Positions 20,817-21,734 of a stretch of 21,734 nt of DNA are shown in pieces. The DNA is from CF-161 sp035263645. Its GTDB lineage: Bacteria > Chloroflexota > Dormibacteria > Dormibacterales > Dormibacteraceae. How positions within the stretch are numbered: the first letter of the stretch is position 1; each line of letters opens with the position of its first letter. The position numbers and the translations under genes were made by a program. The stretch lies in NCBI GenBank assembly GCA_035263645.1, contig DATFRD010000212.1, positions 1 through 21,734 on the forward strand, written 5' to 3'. Under the pieces are notes generated by a model. The model ran no database searches. It had not been told where the DNA came from and saw nothing but the letters and a program-made list of their open reading frames with translations.

Positions 20817-21662
20817 ATGTCGCAAGTCACGCTGAAACAGCTGCTCGAGGCGGGCGTCCACTTCGGGCATCAGACGAGCCGGTGGAACCCGAAGATGAAG
20901 CCCTACATCTTCACCGCGCGGAACGGCATCCACATCATCGACCTCCAGAAGACGGTCAAGCTGCTGGACGACGCCCTCGACTTCGTGAAGGCGACCGCCG
21001 CCAGCGGCCGGCCGGTCCTCTTCGTCGGGACGAAGAAGCAGGCCCAGGAGACCATCCAGACCGAGGCGGCGCGGTGCGGGATGTTCTTCGTGAACCGGCG
21101 CTGGATGGGCGGGATGCTGACCAACTTCTCGACCGTCAAGAAGCGCATCGACCGCCTGCAGGAGCTGCGCAAGCTGCAGCAGACGGGGCAGCTCGAGCTG
21201 CTGCCCAAGAAGGAGGCGAAGAAGCTCCAGGACGAGCTCGACCGCCTGATGTACCACTTCGACGGCATCGCGGACATGCGGCGGCTGCCGGGCGCCGTGT
21301 ACGTGGTGGACCCGCGCAAGGAGCACATCGCGGTGACCGAGGCCAACCGCCTCAAGATCCCCGTCGTCGCGATCACCGACTCCAACTGCGATCCCGACGA
21401 GATCCAGTACGTGATCCCGGGCAACGACGACGCCATCAGGGCGGTCAAGCTGCTGACGGGCAAGATGGCCGATGCGTGCCTGGATGGTCGGCAGGTCGCC
21501 ATGGAGCGCGGTGAGCAGCTGCCCTCCATGGAGGAGCGCGAGTTCCTGGAGACCCCGCGCTACGACCTGATCGAGGAGTACCTGGAGGACGAGGAGGACT
21601 ACCTGCCCGACGTCTCCGAGGACGAGTTCCTGGGTCGGGCCGACGAGGAGGAGGTTCGCTGA
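20817..21662 (+). CDS. rpsB: 30S ribosomal protein uS2
   Basis: A 281-residue S2. Signatures are VTLKQLLEAGVHFGHQTSRW, NPKMKPYIFTARNGIHIIDL, VLFVGTKKQAQETIQTEA, VNRRWMGGMLTNFSTVKKRI, PGAVYVVDPRKEHIAVTEA and IPVVAITDSNCDPDEIQYVI. The C-terminal ~40 residues are strongly acidic, extending beyond the conserved core. ATG 20817 has AGGGAG nine bases upstream. Its stop overlaps the tsf start by one base (TGATG). Confidence 0.97.
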   Translation: MSQVTLKQLLEAGVHFGHQTSRWNPKMKPYIFTARNGIHIIDLQKTVKLLDDALDFVKATAASGRPVLFVGTKKQAQETIQTEAARCGMFFVNRRWMGGMLTNFSTVKKRIDRLQELRKLQQTGQLELLPKKEAKKLQDELDRLMYHFDGIADMRRLPGAVYVVDPRKEHIAVTEANRLKIPVVAITDSNCDPDEIQYVIPGNDDAIRAVKLLTGKMADACLDGRQVAMERGEQLPSMEEREFLETPRYDLIEEYLEDEEDYLPDVSEDEFLGRADEEEVR

Positions 21663-21734
21663 TGGCGGAGGCCAGGGCCGTCTCGCTCGACGACGTGAAG
21701 AAGCTCCGTGACATGACCGGCGCGGGCATGATGG
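21662..21734 (+). CDS. tsf: Elongation factor Ts, 5' part
   Basis: Only the first 24 codons are in the window. MAEARAVSLDDVKKLRDMTG followed by AGMM is the typical EF-Ts N-terminus, the UBA-like domain that contacts EF-Tu. ATG 21662 overlaps the rpsB stop, so translation is probably coupled. Confidence 0.93.
   Translation, partial: MAEARAVSLDDVKKLRDMTGAGMM

Overview
The window is very GC-rich bacterial chromosome with strong G/C bias at third codon positions and frequent GTG/TTG starts. A Ddn-like F420-type oxidoreductase, a stand-alone Ku plus ATP-dependent DNA ligase, and the block ylxM-ffh-rpsP-khpA-rimM-trmD-rplS-rnhB-yraN-comM-dprA-topA-rpsB-tsf suggest an actinobacterium. The TopA tail with four C4 zinc ribbons, unlike the Lys-rich tail known from Mycobacterium and Streptomyces, hints at a deep-branching lineage. 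The taxonomic call is inference.

Layout. 1-1.9 kb: partial DedA-like membrane protein (minus), divergent from a DinB-like protein and a Ddn-family oxidoreductase, then a strong hairpin and a decayed SRPBCC/AHSA1 gene end. 1.95-3.55 kb: ftsY overlapping a PHP phosphoesterase. 3.55-6.6 kb: a DUF1835 protein behind a structured leader, converging on a minus-strand pair (Lrp/AsnC ligand-binding domain protein, inositol-monophosphatase family protein), and a divergent methyltransferase. 6.6-11.7 kb: the translation and protein-targeting run ylxM, ffh, rpsP, khpA, rimM, trmD, rplS, then rnhB and yraN. 11.7-14.75 kb (minus): ku, an ATP-dependent DNA ligase and a secreted-repeat lipoprotein, with a 232-bp inverted-repeat-bounded segment between the last two. 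14.8-15.7 kb: an MBL-fold hydrolase divergent from ku. 16.0-20.65 kb: comM, dprA, topA. 20.8 kb to the end: rpsB and the start of tsf.

How the genes work together. FtsY and Ffh are the two GTPases of SRP targeting. bS16, RimM, TrmD, bL19, bS2 and EF-Ts serve ribosome assembly and translation. RNase HII, ComM, DprA, TopA, Ku and the ligase handle DNA, Ku and the ligase forming a minimal end-joining pair.

Regulation visible in the sequence. At least seven genes have a TAnnnT -10-like hexamer ending 6-7 nt before the start codon and no ribosome-binding site, the arrangement expected of leaderless mRNAs. Other notable points are a probable CTG start, an Arg/Gly-rich extension on the KH protein, an altered GRG motif in RNase HII, and an rpsB leader able to hide its Shine-Dalgarno. 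I found no CRISPR array, tRNA, rRNA, intact insertion sequence or prophage, and no clearly new multigene system. The most unusual non-coding object is the inverted-repeat/G-quadruplex segment at 12489-12720.
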